Source of the DNA: Paenibacillus soyae
GTDB lineage: Bacteria; Bacillota; Bacilli; Paenibacillales; Paenibacillaceae
Reading direction: 5' to 3'
NCBI RefSeq assembly: GCF_024623455.1
Contig: NZ_JANIPJ010000003.1
Span: 1 to 64,000, forward strand
Length of the DNA: 64,000 nucleotides
Every line of letters begins with the position of its first letter. The first letter of the stretch is position 1. The translations under genes were made by a program, and so were the position numbers. This document shows, piece after piece, positions 44,388-53,060 of this stretch. Below the pieces are notes generated by a model, which saw only the letters and a program-made list of their open reading frames with translations, did not search any database and was not told where the DNA came from.

Positions 44388-45446
44388 TTATTGTTCGAAG
44401 TCTAGAGTAAGCTCGGACAGATACTTCGCAATACCTTCAATCTCTTCTTCCGTCAGGTCGTATTGGCCAGCCATCAGGTTGCCTGGCTTAACTCCGTTCG
44501 GATCTTTGATCCATTTGTAGAGATTGTTGTACACGGTATCTTCATGTTCGTACTTCTTATCATCAGCTTCCACGTTGACCAGAATGCCGGCTACGCTCTC
44601 GCGGCTGCCGATACCTGTCAAGTTAGGGAAGGCAGGTCCACCGTAGGTTCCTACAGCGTGGCAAGTCAGACATTTGTTCTCGAATGCTTCAGCAATCGCA
44701 GGATCGCTTGGAAGAGCTACCGGCTCTTGAATGGCCGCTGCCCAACGGTCAAACGAAGCAGGATCGACGGATTTCACTTTGAAGTCCATCAGACCGTGCG
44801 ACGGTCCGCAAAGCTCGGCGCATTTGCCCAAGTAAACGCCTTCTTTCGGCGCGGAGAAGTACATGTAGTTCGTGTTGCCGCCAGGGTTCGTATCGATCTT
44901 GCCCGCCAGCGACGGAACCCAGAACGAGTGAAGCACGTCGGCCGTCTTGGCTTCGATCGAGATAGTCTTGCCTGTCGGAATAACAAGCTCTTGAGCCGTC
45001 TTAATGCCTAGCTCCGGATATTCGAATTCCCACCAGTACTGATGAGACGTCACGATGACCTTAACGGCGTCAGGATCGTTGCTGTAGTCCTTCGAAAGGT
45101 TGAATACCGATTGTACCGTAGGCACGCCAAGGATGATAAGCAGGATGATCGGAATTACCGTCCAGATAACCTCCAGCTTATGGTTCCCTTCCACTTGCTT
45201 TGGAACCGTCTTGTCTCCTTTACGTCTGCGGAAACGGATAATTACATACAAAGAAATTGCAAATACGACAACAATTACGAGAGACATGATGAGAATTGCC
45301 GTTACCATCAGTCCGAATTGTTCTTCCGCTACGGGACCCTGGGGATTCAGCGTCGACAAGTCTTCCCGTCCGCAAGCGGCCAGCACTAACGCCATAATGG
45401 CCATTAGGGGCGCAAGCCGTTTAAAATATTGCCACCGATTCATCAT
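44388..45446 (-). CDS. ctaC: Cytochrome c oxidase subunit II with fused cytochrome c
   Basis: A 352-residue lipoprotein (lipobox LAAC, Cys25). Two helices follow, then the CuA domain (YWWEFEYPE, CAELCGPSHGLM) and a C-terminal cytochrome c domain with CLTCH at about 269-273 and a distal Met region (PGNLM). The fused haem c marks a caa3-type oxidase. It is the first gene of the cta operon, with a 379-bp upstream gap; ctaA and ctaB are not in this window. Confidence 0.96.
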   Translation of the reverse strand: MMNRWQYFKRLAPLMAIMALVLAACGREDLSTLNPQGPVAEEQFGLMVTAILIMSLVIVVVFAISLYVIIRFRRRKGDKTVPKQVEGNHKLEVIWTVIPIILLIILGVPTVQSVFNLSKDYSNDPDAVKVIVTSHQYWWEFEYPELGIKTAQELVIPTGKTISIEAKTADVLHSFWVPSLAGKIDTNPGGNTNYMYFSAPKEGVYLGKCAELCGPSHGLMDFKVKSVDPASFDRWAAAIQEPVALPSDPAIAEAFENKCLTCHAVGTYGGPAFPNLTGIGSRESVAGILVNVEADDKKYEHEDTVYNNLYKWIKDPNGVKPGNLMAGQYDLTEEEIEGIAKYLSELTLDFEQ

Positions 45447-45825
45447 TAATCAACCCCACTTTTGACGTTTTCGCAGCTGCCTAAAGTCACGTGGCAAGCG
45501 GCTTTGCTGCGTGTTTCACAGATGTTATGACAACTCCTGCAACTTAAAGCACTTTATTAAATATAAAGTTGGGAACCCTATTTGTCAATGTTCCACAGAG
45601 AGTTCACAAATTGTTCTCAAAGCTGTCAAAAACGCATATTTTAGCCGTTTTTCAGCCCTTCTCCCGTTGTCGAAAACTCCCGTTTGCCTGCCTTTCGGAG
45701 GTTCGCTCTCCCTTACATTGTGCACCAAACCCATGGTCGATTATGTATCTGATTGGAAACGTATATTTCCCCCTCCATAATCAACACTAAGGTCATGTCT
45801 ATTACGAAATGGGGGTCTAGCCGCA
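45447..45825. other. Gap between ctaC and the YhcN-like gene
   Basis: This 379-bp AT-rich divergent region must hold the cta promoter and the promoter of the spore lipoprotein gene. I see no convincing named site in it. Confidence 0.5.
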
Positions 45826-46554
45826 ATGATCAAACGAATGGCCATCCTTCTGCTATCCGCAGCCGCAATCAGCTTCGTCCCAGGCTGCAACTACGAGCAG
45901 CTCGTCCAGCAGAGCGACTACGATTACGGCAGCCGGAAGTCCGGCGATCCGAAGATGATCGGTCCCAAAGCGTACGGCAACGTCACGGGAAGCAGCTATC
46001 ATCATGACAATGCCTTCTTCGAATACAGCTCCACACTGTCTAATAAGGTTAGCTCGCTCAACGGAATCGCTTCGGCAATCGTTATGCTGACAGACAAGAA
46101 CGCCTATGCCGCCATCCTACTCGATTGGACGGCCGTCGGAACGACTGGCTCGGGCGGTACGGAGGAGCAGGACAATACGGGCTCGAATGCCGGCGTCTTT
46201 AACGCCGATACTGGCAGTCCATACGCTGACGGGCGATTGCTCGCTTCTCCTTACAACTCCTATTACACCGTCAACGACCACAATAACTTGTCCCATGAAC
46301 TGAAGCAGACCATTGCTTCCCTGATCCGCGAATACTTGCCGTCCGTCCAAGAGGTGCATATCTCGGCCAATATGGAGTTTAACAACTACTTTGCCCAATT
46401 CGCCAAAGAAGCTTGGGGCGGCCGATCGCTAACGCCATGGATCGATAAGTTTAACGAAGTGGTTCAGTATCAATTCGACGGCGGCACGGTCATGCCAAAA
46501 CGAATTACGGTGCCTGGGCAGAACACGCCGACCGAATGGCAAACACGCCGCTGA
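45826..46554 (+). CDS. YhcN/YlaJ-type sporulation lipoprotein
   Basis: The 242-residue protein has a lipoprotein signal (VPGC, Cys21) followed by a domain like YhcN/YlaJ spore lipoproteins: IASAIVMLTDKNAYAAILLD, then IASLIREYLPSVQEVHISANMEFNNYFAQFAKEAWGG. A Gly/Ser/Thr-rich insert (about 105-140) separates the two halves. Members are found in the inner spore membrane and affect germination in some Bacillales. Confidence 0.85.
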   Translation: MIKRMAILLLSAAAISFVPGCNYEQLVQQSDYDYGSRKSGDPKMIGPKAYGNVTGSSYHHDNAFFEYSSTLSNKVSSLNGIASAIVMLTDKNAYAAILLDWTAVGTTGSGGTEEQDNTGSNAGVFNADTGSPYADGRLLASPYNSYYTVNDHNNLSHELKQTIASLIREYLPSVQEVHISANMEFNNYFAQFAKEAWGGRSLTPWIDKFNEVVQYQFDGGTVMPKRITVPGQNTPTEWQTRR

Positions 46555-46588
46555 CGAAAAAATCTCTTCCTATATATATGCGCAATTT

Positions 46589-46618
46589 GAGGCGGGTACG
46601 GAACAAGCGGCCCGCCTC
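46589..46618. terminator. Convergent stem-loop
   Basis: GAGGCGGG (46589-46596) pairs with CCCGCCTC (46611-46618). The hairpin lies between convergent genes, and short T-rich stretches flank it on both sides, so it may serve both. Confidence 0.6.
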
Positions 46619-46620
46619 CT

Positions 46621-47508
46621 TTATTGTTGCTCGCGCATGGCATCCGTCTCTCCGTCTGCCTTCAGCTTCTCTGCCCCCTGGCTCAAGTGGAATTGAGCGC
46701 GTCGGTACAGCTTGGCGTCTTTTTCGTTCTGCGCCAGCCGTTCAAGCCTTCTTAGCTCTTCCTGAAGCTGACTGGCGAGAGAGGCTACCTTCTCTTCGGC
46801 GTTCGTGCTATTCTTCATCGATACGTTGCGCCCGTCCACCGTTTGGAACGTTAAACTGCCGTCGCTTCCGAGCTGGGACAGAAAGACGTCCTCTAGCTTA
46901 AGCTTGTGCCGGTCCAGCTCATGCTTGAGCCAATTTTCATTTCTCCCGGCAAGCCTAAGCTCTTCGTGCATGACATGTCCGTCCATGACAAGGGTGCGCG
47001 CTGGTTGGTCGTTTCCCATCTTCCACCCAAGCATCGCAGGCGTAATGGGTTGATGTTCTTTCTTCAATTGGACATTAAGCTCTCCGTTAGACTCCATCAC
47101 TGCAAATTCAACATCCGCTACCCGGTATACGTCCTTGCTTCTAAGCTGTTCAAGCAGCTCGTCAAGGGTCAGCCTTTCCTTCCTCATCATCTCTTTGGAC
47201 AGCTTGCCGCCCTGAATAAGAACCCGGCCTTTGCCGTCGATAATATCTCTGACCTTTATGCTCTTCATCGTCCATATTTCGATACCCACGGAAACGGCGA
47301 CCCATACGATTAGCGAAACAATGCCGAGATACCATGTGTTCTGCAAATCCAAGGAAACGTACGCCGCGATATTGCCGATGGAGATGCCGGTTATATATTC
47401 GAACAAGGACAGCTCCGATATTTGCCGTTTGCCCAGCACCTTCGTCAGCAAGAACATAACAACAACGGCGGCAAGCGTGCGCAAGACGATCTCAATCAAT
47501 TCCGACAC
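46621..47508 (-). CDS. DUF421 membrane protein (YetF/YrbG type)
   Basis: A 295-residue protein with three N-terminal helices (VLRTLAAVVVMFLLTKVLGKRQISELSLFEYITGISIGNIAAY and on), then a soluble YetF domain with LIQGGKLSKEMMRKERLTLDELLEQLR and GRNENWLKHEL, and a charged C-terminal coiled-coil-like tail. GTG at 47508 is chosen since a G-rich site lies just upstream and the helix follows directly. Related proteins are linked to spore envelope and stress; exact role unknown. Confidence 0.85.
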   Translation of the reverse strand: MSELIEIVLRTLAAVVVMFLLTKVLGKRQISELSLFEYITGISIGNIAAYVSLDLQNTWYLGIVSLIVWVAVSVGIEIWTMKSIKVRDIIDGKGRVLIQGGKLSKEMMRKERLTLDELLEQLRSKDVYRVADVEFAVMESNGELNVQLKKEHQPITPAMLGWKMGNDQPARTLVMDGHVMHEELRLAGRNENWLKHELDRHKLKLEDVFLSQLGSDGSLTFQTVDGRNVSMKNSTNAEEKVASLASQLQEELRRLERLAQNEKDAKLYRRAQFHLSQGAEKLKADGETDAMREQQ

Positions 47509-47931
47509 ACTTCTCCCCCTTTCCCCTCTTAGCATGTCCAGAATTAGGAGAGACATGCAAACCTTGCGTTCGCCTCGCAGATATGTTATTATTGAAAGAA
47601 TGTAATATTTAACCCCTATATATCCCCAGTTAGATTTCTATTTCCCTCTGATTTGATTTCTTGACTGACCATTCCGAACTCATGTTTCACGACGTTATTC
47701 TGATTCACACTGGCGCGGTCATCGGAGCCGCAAGGATGGAAGAGAGGTAGGGCTTCCGTTGTTTTAGGATGTTTGGGTATTCGCAGCTTAGCTTACATGT
47801 TGTTTGCAATTCATGCGGGGTATAACGCGCTGTTTCCGCTTTCGGGACAGACCGGTTAAATATATACGACTAATAAGGGCTGCCCGGCAGGCAACGTTAC
47901 GACGTTGTCCGCAGGGCAGCCCTGTCCAATT
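47509..47931. other. Gene-free stretch ending in a terminator
   Basis: About 420 bp without a credible gene. The right end holds the hairpin described separately; I see nothing else I can name. Confidence 0.55.
47876..47923 (-). terminator. Terminator of the copper operon
   Basis: AGGGCTGCCC (47914-47923 on the complement) pairs with GGGCAGCCCT, and the stem continues through a CAACG/CGTTG section. It lies 8 bp after the stop of the last copper-operon gene; the T-run (TTATTAGT) is weak. Confidence 0.75.
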
Positions 47932-48870
47932 TCAGTTGTTTACTTGGATCGTGAAAGGTACGATGAAGGTTTCGCCATTCCGTTGGAACTGTCCCCAGAT
48001 GCGGTACAGCCCTTCCTCCGGGAAGGCGGTCGCGAACCTTGCGACAGGACCGCTGTCATCCTCGTTCATGGGATGAACGTGCAAATAATGCTCGGTATCC
48101 TCACTGATGATGACCACATGACCAATCGCTCCAAGATAAGGCTCCAAGTCGGTCAGCCCGGCTTTCGAAGCGGCATCTCTTAGCGTAAAAGCAAGCTCGG
48201 ATTCCTCTCCCGCCTTCGTGCTGGAGAGCGCCAGTTCGACCTCTACTCCTTGCTCGGAGCGAAGGAGCTTGCCGTCCGGCTGAGGCGGCGACACGTTCTC
48301 GTTCCCTGCCAGCTCGAGCGTTCCGGAAGCGGTCATCTGCTCATGCCCGGCGGGGATAAAATCGGCGAACAGCTTGTACGTCCCGCCGCTTGGCAATGTC
48401 ATCTCCTGCGTAAACTCGCCGTCAGCCCTCTTGATTGGATGCACATGGTAAAATTCGCTCAAATCCTCGCGTACGACAATGAGATGCATCTCCTTCTCGT
48501 GCCCGAGCTCATATTCCTGCACCTTCTCGCCGTTCTCGTCCCGCGCGGTCATCGTTATCGTGACGGTATCGCCGGCCTTCGGGCTCTGAGGCGCGAAGCT
48601 CCACTCCATCGCGATGCCGCTTTCCGCCGTTTCACCGTGCTGCGAGTGGGCGCTGCCTGAATCATGGCCAGCATGTCCGCCGGTAGGGTTTGATGCTTGC
48701 GCGGTCTCCGGAGCGCTTGCCACTACGGACCCTTCTCCATGTCCTTCGTGCCCGCCACCGCCGTTATCGCCATTGCCTCCGCAAGCCGTTAAAGCTGCGG
48801 TCAAGGCGAAAGCAAGGACCGCAGCGCGATAGAAGCGGCCTTGCGCTATCCATTTCCAATTTCTTTGCAT
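47932..48870 (-). CDS. Lipoprotein with two HVHP motifs, likely copper handling
   Basis: A 312-residue lipoprotein (LTAC lipobox, Cys29). A His/Gly-rich stretch (HEGHGEG, GGHAGHDSGSAHSQHGE) is followed by two related beta domains, each with a metal-binding-like motif: FYHVHPIKR and YLHVHPMNED. The layout resembles YtkA/FixH-like proteins. Its position after csoR and copZ suggests it binds copper outside the membrane. ATG 48870 has GGAG upstream. The precise role is inferred. Confidence 0.8.
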   Translation of the reverse strand: MQRNWKWIAQGRFYRAAVLAFALTAALTACGGNGDNGGGGHEGHGEGSVVASAPETAQASNPTGGHAGHDSGSAHSQHGETAESGIAMEWSFAPQSPKAGDTVTITMTARDENGEKVQEYELGHEKEMHLIVVREDLSEFYHVHPIKRADGEFTQEMTLPSGGTYKLFADFIPAGHEQMTASGTLELAGNENVSPPQPDGKLLRSEQGVEVELALSSTKAGEESELAFTLRDAASKAGLTDLEPYLGAIGHVVIISEDTEHYLHVHPMNEDDSGPVARFATAFPEEGLYRIWGQFQRNGETFIVPFTIQVNN

Positions 48871-48892
48871 GACTCTATCTCCAGACCCCTCT

Positions 48893-49093
48893 TTAGACGA
48901 CGTCGTAGCCTTGGTCCTCGATTGCGGCTTTGATCGCGCCCAGCGATACTTTCGATTCATCGTAATCGACCGCTACCTTCTTCCCTGCCAGATCCACCTT
49001 GCCGCTTGCCCCCACCTGTACCAACGCTTTCTCGATCGCGCTTACGCAGTGACCGCAGCTCATGCCTTCTACTTTCAATACGGATTGTTTCAT
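48893..49093 (-). CDS. copZ: Copper chaperone CopZ
   Basis: A 66-residue HMA-domain chaperone. The metal site MSCGHC is at 11-16 and the ferredoxin-like fold is complete. It carries Cu(I) in the cytoplasm. It lies between csoR and the lipoprotein gene. No copA ATPase gene is present in this operon, which is unusual for a csoR-copZ unit. Confidence 0.95.
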   Translation of the reverse strand: MKQSVLKVEGMSCGHCVSAIEKALVQVGASGKVDLAGKKVAVDYDESKVSLGAIKAAIEDQGYDVV

Positions 49094-49123
49094 TTCGTAT
49101 AATCCCCTTTCTCAATGGTATGG

Positions 49124-49471
49124 TTACTTCATTAACTTATTAATCGTATAGAGCAGCTCTTCCACCACTTCGTCTTCGCCGGCTTGAATTCTCTCGATGA
49201 CGCAGGATTTCAAATGGCCTTCGAGCAGCAACTTCGCGACGCCCCCAAGTGCGGATTGCGCGGCGGCAATCTGCGTAAGCACGTCATCGCAATACGTATC
49301 CTTCTCGATCATCCCTTTAATGCCGCGAATCTGCCCTTCGATCCGGTTCAACCGGGACACGAGACCCTGCTTCATCTTATCGGAGTGATGGCTTTTCCTT
49401 GCGCCTTCTTCGGAATCGGAATGGCAGCATGCCTCCGCCGTCTGACCGTCGTTTTTGTCTTCTACAATCAT
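49124..49471 (-). CDS. csoR: Copper-sensing repressor CsoR
   Basis: A 115-residue helical repressor. The Cu(I) ligands are Cys61 (DTYCDD), His86 and Cys90 (EGHLKSC), and RLNRIEGQIRGIKGMIE is the DNA-binding helix region. An N-terminal extension has further Cys and His (ACCHSD, SHHSD). The ATG at 49471 has GCGGAGGT 7 nt upstream. It releases the operator at 49516-49534 when it binds copper. Confidence 0.95.
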   Translation of the reverse strand: MIVEDKNDGQTAEACCHSDSEEGARKSHHSDKMKQGLVSRLNRIEGQIRGIKGMIEKDTYCDDVLTQIAAAQSALGGVAKLLLEGHLKSCVIERIQAGEDEVVEELLYTINKLMK

Positions 49472-49508
49472 ATTAGATACCTCCGCGGGGTATTTTGAAT
49501 CTATACTC

Positions 49509-49538
49509 ATCATATCATACCCCCTATAGGTATGTAAA
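49509..49538 (-). promoter_or_regulatory. csoR promoter with CsoR operator in the spacer
   Basis: On the minus strand TTTACA (49533-49538) and TATGAT (49509-49514) form a -35/-10 pair with an 18-bp spacer. Inside lies the inverted repeat CATACC/GGTATG with a G/C-rich centre (49516-49534), matching the CsoR operator type. Bound repressor would block RNA polymerase. Confidence 0.85.
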
Positions 49539-49727
49539 GAGACCTTCGTCACTCGAATTGGTACTATCAGAATCGAATCGTTTGTGCTACGATCCAAATA
49601 ATGGAGCCCAGACAGCTATAGTATACGCATGGCTTGCCCGGATCAGACATAACCGTTTGATACTGCCATAACATACGGGAGCTATAGTTGGAGGAAACGC
49701 CCCCCTATACGAGAGGATGTGCCGAAT

Positions 49728-50474
49728 ATGTTGCAGACTATCAATTTCGCCCATCGTGGCGCGAGCGCTTATTGCCCGGAAAATACGATGGCCGCATTCC
49801 GCAAAGCGCTGGAGCTTGGTGCAACGGGAATCGAAACGGATGTACAGCGGACCGCGGACGGGCGTCTCGTTCTTATTCACGACGAATCGCTCCAGAGAAC
49901 GACGGGAGATCCTAGGCTCGTGCAGAACATTTCCTTTGACGAGCTCGCCGGGCTGGATGCCGGCAGCTGGTTCGAATCTTCCTTTTCCGGGGAGCGAGTG
50001 CCAGCGCTTGATGAACTGCTGGAGCTGATCCAGAATACCGATATCATTCTGAACCTGGAGCTCAAGAACGGAATCGTTCTATATCCGGGAATGGAAGAGG
50101 AAGTCATTCGCGCGGTTCGAAGCTTCGGCATGAGCGGGCAAGTCGTTATCTCCAGCTTCAATCATTACTCCCTTGCGCTTTGCAAGCAGCTGGCCCCCGA
50201 GATCAGAACCGGCATTCTCTATATGGAGGGGCTTTATCGCCCATGGGAATACGCCGCCACCTTGAAGGCGGATGCCCTTCACGCCTTCCATTATGCCGTT
50301 CTGCCGGAATGGGTGCAGGAGGCCGCTGGGCAAGGCATCCACTACCATCCGTTTACCGTTAATGAAGAGAAAGAGATGGAAAGACTGCTTTCATGCGGAG
50401 TGTCGGGCATTATTACCGACTACCCGGATCGCCTGAACGACGTCATGAAACGGGGAGGAGCCGGCGCACCATGA
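49728..50474 (+). CDS. Glycerophosphodiester phosphodiesterase
   Basis: A 248-residue cytoplasmic enzyme that splits glycerophosphodiesters to glycerol-3-phosphate and an alcohol. FAHRGASAYCPENTMAAF (HRG and PEN motifs), then IETDVQRTADGRLVLIHDESLQRTT with the metal and catalytic residues. No signal peptide. ATG 49728 is chosen; a GTG at 49719 is the alternative. The MFS gene start overlaps its stop. Confidence 0.93.
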   Translation: MLQTINFAHRGASAYCPENTMAAFRKALELGATGIETDVQRTADGRLVLIHDESLQRTTGDPRLVQNISFDELAGLDAGSWFESSFSGERVPALDELLELIQNTDIILNLELKNGIVLYPGMEEEVIRAVRSFGMSGQVVISSFNHYSLALCKQLAPEIRTGILYMEGLYRPWEYAATLKADALHAFHYAVLPEWVQEAAGQGIHYHPFTVNEEKEMERLLSCGVSGIITDYPDRLNDVMKRGGAGAP

Positions 50475-51673
50475 GAAAAACTTGGCTGCTTGGCTTAGGC
50501 TTCTTCAGCATTAGCATCACATGGTCGCTCTACAACGCGTTCGTCCCTTTCTTCCTGGAAGATTACATCGGCAGCGTGGGCATGATCGCGTTCCTGATGA
50601 CGCTCGACAACTATTTCGCCATCTTCCTGCAGCCGATCATCGGTAGAAGAAGCGACCGCACGAACACCCGCTTCGGGAAGCGAATGCCGTTCCTGCTGAT
50701 CGGCATGCCGCTGGCCGCCGTATTCGGAGCGCTTATCCCGTGGCATAGCGGACTGCTCCTGCTCATCTTGTTCATGGTGCTGATGAACCTGTCCATGAGC
50801 ATCTATCGTTCGCCTACCGTCGCGCTTATGCCGGACATCACGCCCCCGGGAAAGCGGACGCAGGCCAACGGCATTATCAACTTCATGGGAGGCGTCGGGT
50901 CGATCATCGCGTTCGGAGCTGGCTCCGCGCTTTACGACAAGCATGAGTCGCTGCCCTTCCTGACCTCTTCTCTTCTGACCGTACTATGTTTGGCGATCCT
51001 GTACGTTGTCATTCGGGAGAAACGGGACGCCATCGCTTACGAGCCAGCGGAATCGCAGCCGCTCGTCTCGTTCAAGAAAGAATGGAATAGGCCTACCCTA
51101 TTCTTGCTTGGCGCCATCTTCTTCTGGTTTTTCTCCTATCAGGGCATCGAAGCTCTATTCACCTTGTATGGCAAAAATCAGCTGGGGCTCGAGGAATCCG
51201 AAGCCTCCTTCTCGCTGGCCTTCTTCTCGCTGGCTTTCGTCGTCATGGCGATCCCAAGCGGTCTGCTCGGCAACCGGTACGGCAAGAAGCCCGTCATCAT
51301 GGTCGGCATTATTGGATTGATCGCCATCTTCGCGAGCATAACGTTCATCGAATCGCTAATGGGCCTTCGAATTTTGCTAGTGGTAGGCGGCATCTTCTGG
51401 GCACTTATTAACATTAACTCCTATCCGTTCATCGTCTCGCTCGGAGAAGAGAGCAGCATCGGCACGCGAACGGGCATTTACTATATCGCCTCTTCACTCG
51501 CGGCCGTCGCGTCTCCCCCGCTCATGGGCATCCTGATCGACTTGTTCGATTATTCGGTGCTGTTCCCAATTGCGGCGGGAGGCATGGTGATGGCTCTACT
51601 ATTCCTGCTAGGCGTCAAGGAGAAGGGTATGACAGCCCGAGCGGCCGCGAATACCGCATCCCGCTTCGACTAA
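50471..51673 (+). CDS. MFS transporter (SLC45/GPH-like sugar transporter)
   Basis: A 400-residue permease with about 12 helices. The motif GRRSDRTNTRFGKRMPFLLIG after helix 2 is characteristic for sucrose/GPH-type MFS proteins, suggesting a sugar or glycoside substrate. The ATG overlaps the phosphodiesterase stop (ATGA), so the pair is coupled; the partner might take up a glycerol-linked glycoside, which is inference. Confidence 0.88.
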   Translation: MRKTWLLGLGFFSISITWSLYNAFVPFFLEDYIGSVGMIAFLMTLDNYFAIFLQPIIGRRSDRTNTRFGKRMPFLLIGMPLAAVFGALIPWHSGLLLLILFMVLMNLSMSIYRSPTVALMPDITPPGKRTQANGIINFMGGVGSIIAFGAGSALYDKHESLPFLTSSLLTVLCLAILYVVIREKRDAIAYEPAESQPLVSFKKEWNRPTLFLLGAIFFWFFSYQGIEALFTLYGKNQLGLEESEASFSLAFFSLAFVVMAIPSGLLGNRYGKKPVIMVGIIGLIAIFASITFIESLMGLRILLVVGGIFWALININSYPFIVSLGEESSIGTRTGIYYIASSLAAVASPPLMGILIDLFDYSVLFPIAAGGMVMALLFLLGVKEKGMTARAAANTASRFD

Positions 51674-51687
51674 ATGTTAGCCGTTAC

Positions 51688-51736
51688 AAAAAAAGGAAAC
51701 CAAAGGCCGAAAAAGCCTGCGGTTTCCTTCTTTTTT
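51688..51736. terminator. Bidirectional Rho-independent terminator
   Basis: AAGGAAACC (51693-51701) pairs with GGTTTCCTT (51721-51729), with an inner GGC/GCC stem. A-run on the left and T-run on the right let it work for both convergent genes. Confidence 0.92.
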
Positions 51737-52607
51737 AGTGAATGCTGCTTTTGCTGAAATTGCCGCCCATGACGTCGGATACATGCTCGACCGCGATGAA
51801 CGCCCGTTCGTCGATGGAATGTACGATGCTCTTAAGCTTCGCCAGCTCCAGACGGGAGACGACGCAATAGATCACTTGCGTTTCGTCGCCGGTATAGCCG
51901 CCTCTCGCTAGCAACAGCGTCGTGCCGCGGCCGAGACGGTCCATGATCGCCTGTGAGATCTCGTCGTATTCTTTGGAAATAATGGTCACCGACTTCGATT
52001 CCTCGAGACCTTCCACGACGATGTCGATCACTTTGATCGCGATGTAATAGGTCACCATGGAGTACATGGCGGACGACCATTCGAACACGAAGCCCGCGAT
52101 CAAGAAGATGACGACGTTGAAGAGCATAATAATCTGGCCGACGGCCATGCGCAGTTTTTTGGAAATGAGAATCGATATAATTTCAATGCCGTCTAGCGCC
52201 CCGCCGTAACGGATGACTAGCCCGACCCCTGCTCCTAGTATCATCCCGCCGAACAAGACCGCCAGCAGCTTGTCGTCGGGGAACGCATCGACATGATGGA
52301 GCAGAGCCGTCGTGATCGACATGATGGTAATGCCGTACAATGTGGAGACGGCGAACGTCTTGCCTAGCTGCTTGTAGCCGAGGACGAGGAACGGTACGTT
52401 AAGAAGGAATAAGTACAAGCTGAGCGAGAGCGGCGTCAGCTCCGCCAGCATAATGGACACGCCGGCGATCCCCCCGTCGATGATGTTGAACGGCACGAGG
52501 AACAGCTCCAGCGCGACGCCCATAAGGATGGATCCGATCGTAATGAATACCGCGCGGATCAGCATTTCGGTGAACGTCAGTTTTTTATGTTCTTTGATAT
52601 GCGCCAA
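51735..52607 (-). CDS. YitT-family membrane protein
   Basis: A 290-residue protein with about six N-terminal helices (YitT_membrane: FLVPFNIIDGGIAGVSIMLAEL, GGMILGAGVGLVIRYGGALDGIEIIS) and a C-terminal DUF2179 domain (VTIISKEYDEISQAIMDRLGRGTTLLLARGGYTG). It starts with TTG at 52607, with AGGAG 8 nt upstream. The function of the family is not settled. Confidence 0.93.
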   Translation of the reverse strand: MAHIKEHKKLTFTEMLIRAVFITIGSILMGVALELFLVPFNIIDGGIAGVSIMLAELTPLSLSLYLFLLNVPFLVLGYKQLGKTFAVSTLYGITIMSITTALLHHVDAFPDDKLLAVLFGGMILGAGVGLVIRYGGALDGIEIISILISKKLRMAVGQIIMLFNVVIFLIAGFVFEWSSAMYSMVTYYIAIKVIDIVVEGLEESKSVTIISKEYDEISQAIMDRLGRGTTLLLARGGYTGDETQVIYCVVSRLELAKLKSIVHSIDERAFIAVEHVSDVMGGNFSKSSIH

Positions 52608-52631
52608 TAGTGGTGCTCCTTCCGCTTTCTA

Positions 52632-52910
52632 TTAATCGATATATCCCGCCAAGCCTTTCTCCGTCAAATAATCCATCTCCAGCTCCAAGATTTGCTCGAC
52701 CTCGGGCTCGTGAAGCTTGATATCCTTCTTGCCCAGGATGTAATCCACCAGATCGTCGATGTCGATGTCGACCTCGCCGTTCTCGTCTACTCTGGCCTTG
52801 CCTATGAACTCCTGCTCGTAGCGCAGCACAAGGCTGATTCCCCCTGCATCCTGCTTCGATTGTTCCGCTATGTAAGCAACAAGCTCCTTCTCGTTTACCT
52901 GCTCGCTCAT
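52632..52910 (-). CDS. Small acidic protein of unknown function
   Basis: A 92-residue soluble protein, very acidic (VDIDIDDLVDYILGKKDIK), with no signal or membrane segment. I do not recognise a family. A GAGGGGGTAAG site precedes the ATG. It ends 24 bp before the YitT gene and probably shares its transcript. Confidence 0.75.
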   Translation of the reverse strand: MSEQVNEKELVAYIAEQSKQDAGGISLVLRYEQEFIGKARVDENGEVDIDIDDLVDYILGKKDIKLHEPEVEQILELEMDYLTEKGLAGYID

Positions 52911-52971
52911 GCGACTTACCCCCTCGTATGGTTTCTTTTTCTCATCTTCTTATTATACACGGAAGTCGCAT

Positions 52972-52987
52972 GTGACAAAAACGTCAC
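52972..52987 (+). promoter_or_regulatory. Candidate BceR-type operator
   Basis: GTGAC (52972-52976) and GTCAC (52983-52987) form an inverted repeat with a 6-nt AAAAAC spacer, the form of binding sites for BceR-like regulators. It lies 73 bp upstream of the bceA start. TTGAAC (52990-52995) just after it may be the -35 box. Confidence 0.7.
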
Positions 52988-53060
52988 TTTGAACATCGGC
53001 AACTCGATGGATAGATGCGGCCCTGCGATATATAGTAAGGGAAAGAGAGGAGATATGGAG

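Noticed and set aside
45511-45790. Overlapping plus-strand frames of 73-89 codons upstream of the YhcN-like gene
   Set aside because: Two frames overlap each other, neither has a credible ribosome site, and composition is like non-coding DNA.
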